Source: Pseudorasbora parva
Taxonomy: Eukaryota > Chordata > Actinopteri > Cypriniformes > Gobionidae
DNA length: 64,000 nucleotides
Direction: 5' to 3'
Assembly (NCBI RefSeq): GCF_024679245.1
Contig: NC_090180.1
Location: 12,842,007 to 12,906,006 of the forward strand
The position numbers and the translations under genes are program-made. Positions 1 to 8,978 of the stretch are shown piece after piece (the stretch's first letter is position 1; each line of letters opens with the position of its first letter). The notes under the pieces were generated by a model. It saw only the letters and a list, made by a program, of their open reading frames with translations, did no database searches and was not told where the DNA came from.

Positions 1-2602
1 TCACGACGCCTGTGTGTTTGCTGTGACATTTCTTATCATCATAAACACACTGTAAAGATTTAGAGTTTTTACAGCAATACCTGAGTTTAAAGGGTTAAAT
101 CAAGCAGAGATAGCTCTCTAATGTATTAATTGCAGGTCATTATTGAATAGTGATTACGTTACACACACACTGACTCAGGTCCCCTGTTAGATAGTAAATC
201 TCGACGCCTGTGTGTTTGCTGTGATATTTCTTATCATCATAAACACACTGCAAAGATTTAGAGTTTTTACAGCAATACCTGAGTTTAAAGGGTTAAATCA
301 AGCAGAAATAGCTCTCTAATGTATTAATTGCAGGTCATTATTGAATAGTGATTATGTTACACACACACTGACTCAGGTCCCCTGTTAGATAGTAAATCAC
401 GACGCCTGTGTGTTTGCTGTGACATTTCTTATCATCACAAACACACTGCAAAGATTTAGAGGTTTTACAGCAATACCTGAGTTTAAAGGGTTAAATCAAG
501 CAGAAATAGCTCTCTAATGTATTAATTGCAGGTCATTATTGAATAATGAATATGTTACACACACACTCACTCAGGTCTCTGTTAGATAGTAAATCACGAC
601 GCCTGTGTGTTTGCTGTGACATTTCTTATCATCACAAACACACTGCAAAGATTTAGAGTTTTAACAGCAATAACTGAGTTTAAAGGGTTAAATCAAGCAG
701 AAATAGCTCTCTAATGTATTAATTGCAAGTCATTATTGAATAATGAATATGTTACACACACACACTGAGTCGAGTCCCGTTAGATAGTAAATCACGACGC
801 CTGTGTGTTTGCTGTGACAATTCTTATCATCACAAACACACTGCAAAGATTTAGAGTTTTTACAGCAATACCTGAGTTTAAAGGGTTAAAACAAGCAGAA
901 ATAGCTCTCTAATGTATTAATTGCAGGTCATTATTGAATAGTGATTACGTTACACACACACTCACTCAGGTCCCCTGTTAGATAGTAAATCACGACGCCT
1001 GTGTGTTTGCTGTGACATTTCTTATTATCACAAACACACTGCAAAGATTTAGAGTTTTTACAGCAATACCTGAGTTTAAAGGGTTAAATCAAGCAGAAAT
1101 AGCTCTCTAATGTATTAATTGCAGGTCATTATTGAATAGTGATTATGTTACACACACACTCACTCAGGTCCCCTGTTAGATAGTAAATCACGACGCCTGT
1201 GTGTTTGCTGTGACATTTCTTATCATCACAAACACACTGTAAAGATTTAGAGTTTTTACAGCAATACCTAAGTTTAAAGGGTTAAATCAAGCAGAAATAG
1301 CTCTCTAATGTATTAATTGCAGGTCATTATTGAATAGTGATTATGTTACACACACACTCACTCAGGTCCCCTGTTAGATAGTAAATCACGACGCCTGTGT
1401 GTTTGCTGTGACATTTCTTATCATCACAAACACACTGTAAAGATTTAGAGTTTTTACAGCAATACCTGAGTTTAAAGGGTTAAATCAAGCAGAAATAGCT
1501 CTCTAATGCATTAATTGCAGGTCATTATTGAATAGTGATTACGTTACACACACACACTGACTCAGGTCCCCTGTTAGATAGTAAATCATGACACCTGTGT
1601 GTTTGCTGTGACATTTCTTATCATCACAAACACACTGCAAAGATTTAGAGGTTTTACAGCAATACCTGAGTTTAAAGGGTTAAATCAAGCAGAAATAGCT
1701 CTCTAATGCATTAATTGCAGGTCATTATTGAATAGTGATTACGTTACACACACACACTGACTCAGGTCCCCTGTTAGATAGTAAATCACGACGCCTGTGT
1801 GTTTGCTGTGACATTTCTTGTTGTCATAAACACACTGCAAAGATTTAGAGGTTTTACAGCAATACCTGAGTTTAAAGGGTTAAATCAAGCAGAAATAGCT
1901 CTCTAATGCATTAATTGCAGGTCATTATTGAATAGTGATTACGTTACACACACACACTGACTCAGGTCCCCTGTTAGATAGTAAATCATGACGCCTGTGT
2001 GTTTGCTGTGACATTTCTTATCATCACAAACACACTGCAAAGATTTAGAGTTTTTACAGCAATACCTGAGTTTAAAGGGTTAAATCAAGCAGAAATAGCT
2101 CTCTAATGTATTAATTGCCGGTCATTATTGAATAGTGAATATGTTACACACACACTGACTCAGGTCCCCTGTTAGATAGTAAATCACGACGCCTGTGTGT
2201 TTGCTGTGACATTTCTTATCATCACAAACACACTGCAAAGATTTAGAGTTTTTACAGCAATACCTGAGTTTAAAGGGTTAAATCAAGCAGAAATAGCTCT
2301 CTAATGTAATAATTGCCGGTCATTATTGAATAGTGATTACGTTACACACACACAGTGACTCAGGTCCCCTGTTAGATAGTAAATCACGACGCCTCTGTGT
2401 TTGCTGTGACATTCCTTATCATCATAAACACACTGTAAAGATTTAGAGTTTTTACAGCAATAACTGAGTTTAAAGGGTTAAATCAAGCAGAAATAGCTCT
2501 CTAATGTATTAAATGCAGGTCATTATTGAATAGTGATTACGTTACACACACACTGACTCAGGTCCCCTGTTAGATAGTAAATCACGACGCCTGTGTGTTT
2601 CT
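1..2602 (+). repeat. Tandem satellite array, about 199-bp unit, direct orientation
   Basis: About 13 head-to-tail units run from the window edge to 2602, so the true left end lies outside. Each unit starts near CACGACGCCTGTGTGTTTGC, contains the core TTTAAAGGGTTAAATCAAGC, a short CA run, and ends GGTCCCCTGTTAGATAGTAA. Unit starts fall near 1, 199, 397, 596, 795, 990, 1188, 1386, 1587 and so on. Differences between units are mostly single substitutions and CA-run length changes. No reading frame persists through it. The same satellite recurs in inverted orientation at 13075-14957. Confidence 0.95.
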
Positions 2603-3045
2603 CTCCTCAACCCCCACAACCCCCCACTCACAATTTACATTTCAATAAGGGAAGACTTGAAAAACCAGTTTGTGAACCACAGGCCAATAGAGCTCAAACT
2701 ACCAATGTGGCAGAACCCTTCTCAAATAAACTAGAGAAGATGCTGGGATTTGCCCTGCCAAATTAAACTAAATTACAGTTTTTACAATCGCTAGGCCACG
2801 TTTCTCAATACTTTGGTCATTTTCAAAACTTGTTCTCCAAACCAACTTTCTGCTTCACATCAGTTATTTCACATTCAAAATCCACAAAAACTAACAAAAC
2901 ACTTAATTCATGTCTCAAATCAAGTGCCAATGATCAAGTGCCAAGTGCCAATGATCAAGTGCCACAGTTTAGCTTGCACAGAGTGAAGTTGTGATCACTG
3001 TGTGAAGAGTTTTGAAAAAGTGACCAACATTTGTTTGACAAATTT

Positions 3046-3400
3046 GAGAGTGCCAGAGACTTTGACTAAGGAGAATATTCTGAGCACAGTGTGTGATGTT
3101 ATTGAGATCTTTTATGAAACTTTTTAGAGGTGACAAAAGTGAGAGTTCCAGAGTATCTAGCTGAAGAAAAAAGTCTGAGCGCAGCATGCGATACTGTTGA
3201 GATCCCTTCTGAAACTTTAGAGGAGACACATATGAGCAATCCAGTCTCTCTAGCCAAGGAGACAAATCAGAGCATAGTATGTGATGTTGTTGAGATCTCT
3301 TATGAAACTTTAGTGGAGATAAACATGAGAGAATGTCATTTTTTGTCTCAGGATAAACATGTGAGAAGCAGGAGACTTAGCCTTATGTCTCAATTTGATG
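3046..3400 (+). repeat. Degenerate 93-95 bp minisatellite inside element B1
   Basis: Units begin near 3046, 3141, 3234 and 3327, each with GAGAG or GAGCA at the start, a TGTGATGTTGTTGAGATC-like core and GAAACTTTAGAGGAGA. The 93-bp period equals 31 codons. A plus-strand frame at 3130-3438 stays open for 102 codons and shows an in-phase 31-residue repeat with the pattern CDxVEIxxETLxExxM. The protein is not recognised, the first unit is frameshifted, and the frame begins mid-repeat, so I treat it as a minisatellite with a possible coding past rather than as a gene. Confidence 0.6.
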
Positions 3401-3632
3401 TTCACTTGATCTCATTTCTGTCTAGGAGAAAGATGTGAGTTGAGAAGGAGATCTCAGGTTTGATTTTCCTTTCCTCTAGGTTGGCCTTTGGTTCACAAAC
3501 TGGGTTTTTAGGGCCCTATAAAATCCGTTTTATTTTTCCCCAAATTCCGTTTTTTCCGTTTTAATTTTTGCAGATTCCTTTTTTTCCGTTAAAATGTTTG
3601 GTAATTCAGTTCCCTTTCGGGGAACTCGAGCT

Positions 3633-3777
3633 GCGTCGAAACGCTGTGAGAACGCCTCTGTTTAAATGCGTCGTGAAGCGCCTGTAGAACCATTCCATCG
3701 GAAAAAAGATCGATCGTCGGCGTGATGACGTCATCGACCGGAAGCTATAAAACGTCCGTGAAAACAAACAGGAACTA
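3633..3777 (+). repeat. Shared part of left inverted terminal repeat, DIRS element 1
   Basis: The 145-bp stretch from GCGTCGAAACGCTGTGAGAA to AACAAACAGGAACTA is matched by the complement of 8784-8928 nearly base for base. The outermost 24 bases (3609-3632, starting GTTCCCTTTCGGGG) are not shared with the right end, as is normal for DIRS elements. Confidence 0.9.
3726..3752 (+). promoter_or_regulatory. Candidate promoter in left ITR: CRE-like palindrome plus TATA box
   Basis: TGACGTCA, the consensus CREB/ATF site, lies at 3726-3733 and TATAAAA at 3746-3752. The gag ATG follows at 3928, leaving room for a leader of about 150 bases. Because this lies within the inverted terminal repeat, a mirror copy sits at 8809-8835 facing the other way. 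The sites are seen; promoter use is inferred. Confidence 0.55.
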
Positions 3778-3927
3778 GCTTCTGAGCCTTCAGCAAGCGA
3801 TCTGTGTGAACCTGTCTGTCTATTTGGTGTTTTTGTCTGTCTATTATACTAGAAAGCAGAGATTTTCCACCCTTTTTGTTAAATATTCAATATATTAACA
3901 GAAAAAAGAGAAAATAAGATAGATAGA

Positions 3928-5409
3928 ATGGCGAGTGAAAGCAGCAATTTCAGAAAGTGTGTTCCTCCCTGCCCACGCTACATCACGGGCGGGGACACAC
4001 ATCTTCTCTGTGTTGCATGCTTGGGAGCGCAGCATGCCCAGGCAGCCCTCGAGGGGGCTGCTTGCGAGCACTGTGAGCGTATGCCACTGAGAACGCTGCG
4101 CTCCCGCCGGGCACTCTTCGAGGAGGGTGCCTCGGCTCGTGTTCCCCGCGGCTCTGGTCCCGCTGCCGCCGAGGCGGAGCGGAGGCTGCAGTCGTGGGGA
4201 TCACAATTGGATGTTGCAGAGGGGTTAGAGACGGGCGCTGCCTTATCTCTGCCCTCACCTGCTCCATCCAGCGGTTCTTCTCGGGGCATGGAAGCACGCA
4301 TGGCGGTTTCTTCCCCCCCGAGAGAGCCGCCGGTACTTCATCTGTCCAGCTCTGAGGAGGTGGACGTTGAAAGTATCGATACTGAAGATTCGCCACTTCA
4401 GTCCCCTGCTAGTGAGGAGCTAGTTGAGGTTTTGACGCGAGCAGTGGCCAGGTTAAACATCGACTGGCCCACTGAAAGATCTGAGGCAGGAAGAAAACGT
4501 CATAGTAAGCTAGACGAACGCTTCCTGCCGTCTCGCGCATCAGAACCTCAGCGACGGGGCCTGCCGTTCTTCCACGATTTGCACACCGAGGTGGCAAGAT
4601 CGTGGAAGAGACCGGCTTCATATCGTGTCTTCAGCCCGCAGACTTCGGTCTACAGCAACATTTGCGGGCTGAGACAGTATGGTTATGGGGCGATGCCAAA
4701 GGTTGAAGAGACGCTTGCGAGCCATCTCTCGCCTTCCTCGGCATCGTCCCTGAAGGCCCCGACTTTACCCACCAGACCTCTAAAAACAACGTCGGCGATG
4801 GTGGGTAAAGCGTACTCGGCGGCGGGTCAAGCGGCTGCATGCCTGCACACGATGGCTATCGTGCAGGCATACCAGGCTGACCTGCTGAGGGATTTGGACG
4901 GTAGTGATGCTGTGGGGGGTGATATTATCGCTGAATTAAGATCGTCAGCCGATCTAGCTCTCCGGGCCACCAAGGAGACGGCCAGATGTGTTGGCCGCTC
5001 CATGGCAGCATTGGTGGCCACGGAGAGGCATCTATGGCTAAACCCCACAGACATCAAGGAGAGGGAGAAAGCCTTTCTGCTTGATGCGCCGCTTTCTCCT
5101 GGAGGCCTCTTCGGTGACGCAGTTCACACTGTCACCGAGAGGTTCCAGGAGTCGAAAAAGCAAGCTGCGGCGCTCAAGCAGTTCCTCCCTCTCCGGGTCC
5201 AGGTCCCTGGGGCTGCTGCTGATACCACCAAGCAGCCCAAGCCGAGTACGAGCTCCTCCTACAGGGCTCAGCAGAAGCAGAGCGTCGCTGCCCGAGCTCC
5301 CCCTCAGCGTGGGGACGAGGGGCGGCGCTCTCAGACGAGGCCTTCGAGGGGCAGGGCTGATCTGCGGACAGTCCTGATCGCCAAGAAGGCCTCGTCGAAG
5401 CGTTCCTGA
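3928..5409 (+). CDS. DIRS element 1 gag-like protein, 493 aa
   Basis: This is the first open frame of the DIRS element and should encode the structural (Gag-like) protein that packages the element RNA. The ATG at 3928 is the first in the open frame and follows the ITR promoter. The N-terminus has a cysteine/histidine cluster: C11 and C15, C28-x2-C31 with H36, then C46-x2-C49, which could bind zinc. An acidic serine-rich stretch follows at about residues 138-155 (SSSEEVDVESIDTED). The C-terminus (about 420-493) is basic, rich in Gln, Ser and Arg, and would suit RNA binding. It ends at TGA 5407-5409, and the next reading frame in the same phase runs on to 8568. The assignment rests on position and on the relationship to element 2, since Gag proteins of this group have few fixed motifs. 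Confidence 0.8.
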   Translation: MASESSNFRKCVPPCPRYITGGDTHLLCVACLGAQHAQAALEGAACEHCERMPLRTLRSRRALFEEGASARVPRGSGPAAAEAERRLQSWGSQLDVAEGLETGAALSLPSPAPSSGSSRGMEARMAVSSPPREPPVLHLSSSEEVDVESIDTEDSPLQSPASEELVEVLTRAVARLNIDWPTERSEAGRKRHSKLDERFLPSRASEPQRRGLPFFHDLHTEVARSWKRPASYRVFSPQTSVYSNICGLRQYGYGAMPKVEETLASHLSPSSASSLKAPTLPTRPLKTTSAMVGKAYSAAGQAAACLHTMAIVQAYQADLLRDLDGSDAVGGDIIAELRSSADLALRATKETARCVGRSMAALVATERHLWLNPTDIKEREKAFLLDAPLSPGGLFGDAVHTVTERFQESKKQAAALKQFLPLRVQVPGAAADTTKQPKPSTSSSYRAQQKQSVAARAPPQRGDEGRRSQTRPSRGRADLRTVLIAKKASSKRS

Positions 5410-5434
5410 CGCCAGAAGCGTCAGGACGCTGAGG

Positions 5435-7567
5435 GTGGTTCCCCCCGTAGGGAAACGGTGCTTACCCCTGCCTACGGTACCCGTTTCCCTACGGCACCCT
5501 CGGGGGGCCGCGCTGCCAACCCTGCCGCAATGCCGGGGCGCAGTCGGTCTCCGCGGGCCACCCGAGGGTGGTCCGCACCCCCTTCGGGGGGTCCCCGAGC
5601 AGTCAAGTCAGTTGTTCCCTGCCGGTCCGCCGCTTCAGGGCACTGTGCTTGTTGCTCAAAATACACCAGAGGCCAGCCTCGAGAGGCTGGTTCCCTTAGT
5701 AGATTTTCTAGACGAGTGGAAACGTCTACCAAATATATCTCGTTGGGTCCTGCAGATAATAGAAAGGGGGTACGCCATTCAATTCGGAAGTCGGCCACCT
5801 CCTTTCTCCGGTGTCCTGCCTACAGAGGTGGGCCCGGAGCAGGCTCTGGTAATGGCACAGGAAGTAGAGACACTCCTGCAAAAAGGGGCTATAGAGAGGG
5901 TTCCCCCTCCCAGCAGGGAGTCTGGCTTTTACAGCCGTTACTTCATCGTGCCGAAGAAGGATGGGGGCTTACGCCCGATATTAGATCTGCGGCTATTGAA
6001 TCGCTCGGTGGCCAAGCTCAAATTCAAGATGCTTACACTCAGACAGATTGTAGCGCAGGTCAAATCGGAGGATTGGTTTGTCACCATAGACCTCAAAGAT
6101 GCGTATTTTCATGTCTCCATCTTTCCACATCACAGGAAGTTCCTGAGGTTTGCCTTCGGGGGAGAGGCATACCAATATCGTGTACTTCCCTTCGGTCTAG
6201 CACTGTCACCCCGCACGTTCACCAAGTGTGTGGATGCAGCTCTGGCGCCGCTGCGTCTACAGGGCATCCGCATATTGAACTATATCGACGACTGGCTGAT
6301 TCTAGCGAATACAGAGCAGATGGCGGTTCAGCATCGAGATGCTGTTCTCGCCCATATGTCGAAGCTGGGGTTGAGGCTGAACGCCAAGAAGAGTGTACTT
6401 TCTCCGGCTCAGAGAACCACTTTTCTGGGTGTGAACTGGGACTCGGTAATTATGCGGGCGCAATCATCGCCAACACGCATAGCATCGATCCTGGCAGCCG
6501 CCAAAGAACAGAAGCTAGGCCAAGCCGTCACTGTGAAACAGTTCCAGAAACTGTTAGGTCTCATGGCAGCAGCGTCCAACGTGATACCTTTTGGCCTACT
6601 GTACATGAGGCCACTGCAGTGGTGGCTCAAGACAAAAGGGTTCTCCCCGAGGGGAAATCCGCTCCGCACGATCAAGGTCACGCGGCGATGCCTACGTGCT
6701 CTGGTCATGTGGAAAAACCCGGGGTTCTTATCTCAGGGTCCCGTGTTAGGGGCTCTTGTTCGTCGCGTAACGCTAACGACAGACGCCTCTCTCACGGGCT
6801 GGGGGGCGACCATGAGTGGTCGCTCGTCCCAGGGTCTATGGCAGGAGCATCAGCGGCACTGGCACATAAATCGGCTAGAGATGCTCGCAGTGTTTCTTGC
6901 ATTGAAACAGTTCCTGCCCGACCTCAGGGGCCACCATGTACTAGTCAGAACAGACAACACGTCCGTGGTGGCCTACATAAACCACCAGGGGGGTCTGAAG
7001 TCTCGTCCGTTGGACAAACTGGCACATCGGATCCTCCTGTGGGCCCAAGGGAAATTGCTGTCAGTCAGGGCAGTATATATCCCGGGGGCCCTGAATCAGG
7101 AAGCAGACAGCCTGTCGAGACAGGGGCCGAGGCCCGGGGAATGGAGACTCCATCCAGAGGTGGTGGAGCTCCTCTGGAAGGTTTATGGGAAGGCAGAGAT
7201 AGACCTGTTCGCTTCGGCGGAGAATTCTCACTGCCCGCAGTGGTTTTCTCTGACCCATCCGGCCCCGCTGGGGCTGGATGCCATGGTACAGGAGTGGCCG
7301 AGGCTGCCTCTGTACGCCTTCCCCCCGATTGTCCTGCTTCCAGGAGTTCTGGAGAGGGTACGCCGGGACGGGGCCCAGGTACTTCTAGTGGCTCCGAACT
7401 GGCCGACCCGAGTGTGGTTTGCGGACCTGATATCTCTCCTGGAAGGCTCTCCGATGGAGATTCCGACCAGGAGGGATCTACTCTCTCAGGCGGGCGGGAG
7501 ATTCCTGCACCCACGCCCAGAGATGTGGAAACTGTGGGCCTGGCCTCTGAGGGGGCTAGGCTCATAG
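5435..7567 (+). CDS. DIRS element 1 reverse transcriptase / RNase H polyprotein, about 710 aa
   Basis: This frame (second phase relative to gag) copies the element RNA into DNA. RT motifs: PKKDGGLRPILDLR near residues 173-186, the first catalytic Asp in TIDLKDAY (D219), LPFGLALSPR (251-260) and the active site YIDD (283-286). RNase H follows with TTDAS (D450), the Glu in RLEML (E482), RTDN (D507) and NQEADSLSR (D558), so the D-E-D-D set is complete. The last 130 residues contain IDLFASAEN and YAFPP, a region found after RNase H in DIRS elements and sometimes described as methyltransferase-like; I cannot confirm activity. The frame opens with GTG at 5435, so the true start is not fixed. It overlaps the recombinase frame for over 2 kb. 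No internal stop or frameshift is seen. Confidence 0.9.
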   Translation: MVPPVGKRCLPLPTVPVSLRHPRGAALPTLPQCRGAVGLRGPPEGGPHPLRGVPEQSSQLFPAGPPLQGTVLVAQNTPEASLERLVPLVDFLDEWKRLPNISRWVLQIIERGYAIQFGSRPPPFSGVLPTEVGPEQALVMAQEVETLLQKGAIERVPPPSRESGFYSRYFIVPKKDGGLRPILDLRLLNRSVAKLKFKMLTLRQIVAQVKSEDWFVTIDLKDAYFHVSIFPHHRKFLRFAFGGEAYQYRVLPFGLALSPRTFTKCVDAALAPLRLQGIRILNYIDDWLILANTEQMAVQHRDAVLAHMSKLGLRLNAKKSVLSPAQRTTFLGVNWDSVIMRAQSSPTRIASILAAAKEQKLGQAVTVKQFQKLLGLMAAASNVIPFGLLYMRPLQWWLKTKGFSPRGNPLRTIKVTRRCLRALVMWKNPGFLSQGPVLGALVRRVTLTTDASLTGWGATMSGRSSQGLWQEHQRHWHINRLEMLAVFLALKQFLPDLRGHHVLVRTDNTSVVAYINHQGGLKSRPLDKLAHRILLWAQGKLLSVRAVYIPGALNQEADSLSRQGPRPGEWRLHPEVVELLWKVYGKAEIDLFASAENSHCPQWFSLTHPAPLGLDAMVQEWPRLPLYAFPPIVLLPGVLERVRRDGAQVLLVAPNWPTRVWFADLISLLEGSPMEIPTRRDLLSQAGGRFLHPRPEMWKLWAWPLRGLGS

Positions 7568-8568
7568 AGGAGGGTCTCTCGGCCGAGGTCGTAGAGACCA
7601 TCCTACACTCCAGAGCTCCGTCCACAAGGAAGCTGTACGCTTTGAAATGGAGACTTTTCTCAGCATGGTGCAGAGAACGCCAGTGGGATCCAGTTAACTG
7701 CCCGGTTGGTACAGTGCTGGAGTTCCTGCAGGAGAGGTTCTCTGCAGGGTTGACCCCCTCCACACTTAAGGTGTACGTGGCGGCCTTGGGTGCTGTCCAC
7801 GTCCCTTGCAGTGGAGTGTCTTTGGGAAGACACCCTTTAATTACACGCTTCCTTCGTGGCACATTAAGGTTGAGGCCAGTTATGCACTCGAGGGTCCCGG
7901 CATGGGACTTGGCCATTGTTCTGAGGGGCTTGTCCGGACCTCCGTTCGAACCTCTGGAGGAGGTTTCGGATAAGTTCCTCACCCTAAAAACCATCTTCCT
8001 TTTGGCCATATCATCTCTTAAAAGGATAGGAGATATTCAGTCTCTGTCGGTAGAGCCCTCATGTCTAGAGTTTGCGCCAGGGATGGTGAAAGCATTTCTG
8101 CATCCCAGGCCGGGTTATGTCCCCAAGGTTCCTACGAGCCCACGGGGCCCCATCACTCTGCAAGCCTTCTGTCCTCCTCCATTTATGACGTCAGACCAGG
8201 AAAGATTAAATCTGCTGTGTCCTGTGAGGGCACTGGATACCTATGTCCACAGAGCTGCCCTGTGGAGAAAATCTGAACAATTGTTTGTTTGCTTTGGACC
8301 CCCTAAGAAGGGGGCCCCAGTATCCAAGCAGAGGATGAGCAAGTGGGTGGTCGAGGCCATCTCACTTGCTTATGAAGCTACCGGGCAGCCGTCTCCACTG
8401 GCTGTCCGGGCGCACTCAACCAGGGGTATGGCTGCTTCTAAAGCACTTTTGTCGGGGGCTTCCCTCCATGATATCTGTAACGCGGCCGGTTGGTCGTCTC
8501 CTTCTACTTTCGTCAGGTTCTACGAACTAGACCTGGCATCTACTGTAGGGGCACAGGTACTCTCGTAA
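5458..8568 (+). CDS. DIRS element 1 tyrosine recombinase (open frame; YR domain from about 7560)
   Basis: The enzyme would integrate the circular DNA intermediate. The recognisable domain starts near LIEEGLSAEVVETILHSRAP (about 7562) and runs to the stop at 8566-8568. The core-binding part has STRKLYALKWRLFSAWC and TPSTLKVYVAAL. The catalytic set is present: Arg in LKRIGD (8023-8025), His and Arg in RAHSTR (8413 and 8422), and Tyr in VRFYEL (8521-8523). The frame is in the same phase as gag and is open all the way from the codon after the gag TGA, so the annotated start is arbitrary. The upstream 2.1 kb is also read in another phase as RT/RNase H, and its product, if made, is not recognisable. 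Translation may use reinitiation, frameshift or splicing; the sequence does not say which. Confidence 0.85.
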   Translation: MLTPAYGTRFPTAPSGGRAANPAAMPGRSRSPRATRGWSAPPSGGPRAVKSVVPCRSAASGHCACCSKYTRGQPREAGSLSRFSRRVETSTKYISLGPADNRKGVRHSIRKSATSFLRCPAYRGGPGAGSGNGTGSRDTPAKRGYREGSPSQQGVWLLQPLLHRAEEGWGLTPDIRSAAIESLGGQAQIQDAYTQTDCSAGQIGGLVCHHRPQRCVFSCLHLSTSQEVPEVCLRGRGIPISCTSLRSSTVTPHVHQVCGCSSGAAASTGHPHIELYRRLADSSEYRADGGSASRCCSRPYVEAGVEAERQEECTFSGSENHFSGCELGLGNYAGAIIANTHSIDPGSRQRTEARPSRHCETVPETVRSHGSSVQRDTFWPTVHEATAVVAQDKRVLPEGKSAPHDQGHAAMPTCSGHVEKPGVLISGSRVRGSCSSRNANDRRLSHGLGGDHEWSLVPGSMAGASAALAHKSARDARSVSCIETVPARPQGPPCTSQNRQHVRGGLHKPPGGSEVSSVGQTGTSDPPVGPREIAVSQGSIYPGGPESGSRQPVETGAEARGMETPSRGGGAPLEGLWEGRDRPVRFGGEFSLPAVVFSDPSGPAGAGCHGTGVAEAASVRLPPDCPASRSSGEGTPGRGPGTSSGSELADPSVVCGPDISPGRLSDGDSDQEGSTLSGGREIPAPTPRDVETVGLASEGARLIEEGLSAEVVETILHSRAPSTRKLYALKWRLFSAWCRERQWDPVNCPVGTVLEFLQERFSAGLTPSTLKVYVAALGAVHVPCSGVSLGRHPLITRFLRGTLRLRPVMHSRVPAWDLAIVLRGLSGPPFEPLEEVSDKFLTLKTIFLLAISSLKRIGDIQSLSVEPSCLEFAPGMVKAFLHPRPGYVPKVPTSPRGPITLQAFCPPPFMTSDQERLNLLCPVRALDTYVHRAALWRKSEQLFVCFGPPKKGAPVSKQRMSKWVVEAISLAYEATGQPSPLAVRAHSTRGMAASKALLSGASLHDICNAAGWSSPSTFVRFYELDLASTVGAQVLS

Positions 8569-8628
8569 CCGTGTGCGCTTCGGCTTCACACATACGAGAC
8601 ACTTGGTCCTATGGCGATGTGGGTATAA

Positions 8629-8728
8629 GCGTTCTCACAGCGTTTCGACGCAGCTCGAGTTCCCCGAAAGGGAACGTCTCGGTTACGTATGTAACCCTAG
8701 TTCCCTGAGGGAACGAGACGCTGCGTCG
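8629..8728. other. Internal complementary region of DIRS element 1
   Basis: 8629-8675 is complementary to the left outer edge (GCGTTCTCACAG through CCGAAAGGGAAC). 8673-8728 is complementary to the right outer edge (AACGTCTCGGTTACGTATGT through GACGCTGCGTCG). The two meet on one shared AAC, the complement of GTT. In DIRS elements this region templates completion and closure of the circle. The match to both ends of this same copy is visible directly. Confidence 0.92.
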
Positions 8729-8783
8729 CTTTGCCATACTCCCGGCGTGTCCGTGATCACTTACTTCAGGCTTTATCAGAAGT

Positions 8784-8978
8784 TAGTTCCTGTTTGTTTT
8801 CACGGACGTTTTATAGCTTCCGGTCGATGACGTCATCACGCCGACGATCGATCTTTTTTCCGATGGAATGGTTCTACAGGCGCTTCACGACGCATTTAAA
8901 CAGAGGCGTTCTCACAGCGTTTCGACGCAGCGTCTCGTTCCCTCAGGGAACTAGGGTTACATACGTAACCGAGACGTT
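8784..8978 (-). repeat. Right inverted terminal repeat of DIRS element 1
   Basis: 8784-8928 is the inverted match to 3633-3777, including the mirror TATA (8809-8816) and TGACGTCA (8828-8835). The right-specific edge 8929-8978 carries a short palindrome (GTTCCCTCAGGGAAC) and GGGTTACATACGTAACC, then GTT at the boundary. Confidence 0.9.

Larger units (their letters stand above)
3609..8978 (+). mobile_element. DIRS-like tyrosine-recombinase retrotransposon, apparently full length
   Basis: Both edges carry GTT (3609-3611 and 8976-8978). Non-identical inverted terminal repeats share 3633-3777 with the complement of 8784-8928. An internal complementary region at 8629-8728 is complementary to the two outer edges joined with one shared GTT. 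Three frames are open in the order gag, RT/RNase H, tyrosine recombinase. There is no integrase, no LTR and no polypurine-tract arrangement. This is the accepted DIRS layout, in which reverse transcription yields a circle that the recombinase inserts without target duplication. The element is much more GC-rich than its surroundings. All visible catalytic motifs are present, so it may be young or active. Confidence 0.95.

Noticed and set aside
1..2602. Regular array resembling a CRISPR locus
   Set aside because: Units of about 199 bp are homologous along their whole length with no unique spacers, and the DNA is clearly animal. It is a satellite.
3978..5057. Minus-strand frames opposite gag
   Set aside because: Shadows of the GC-rich gag frame on the other strand.
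7065..8009. 314-codon minus-strand frame in DIRS 1
   Set aside because: Antisense to the RT and recombinase frames, composition-driven, with no recognised motif.
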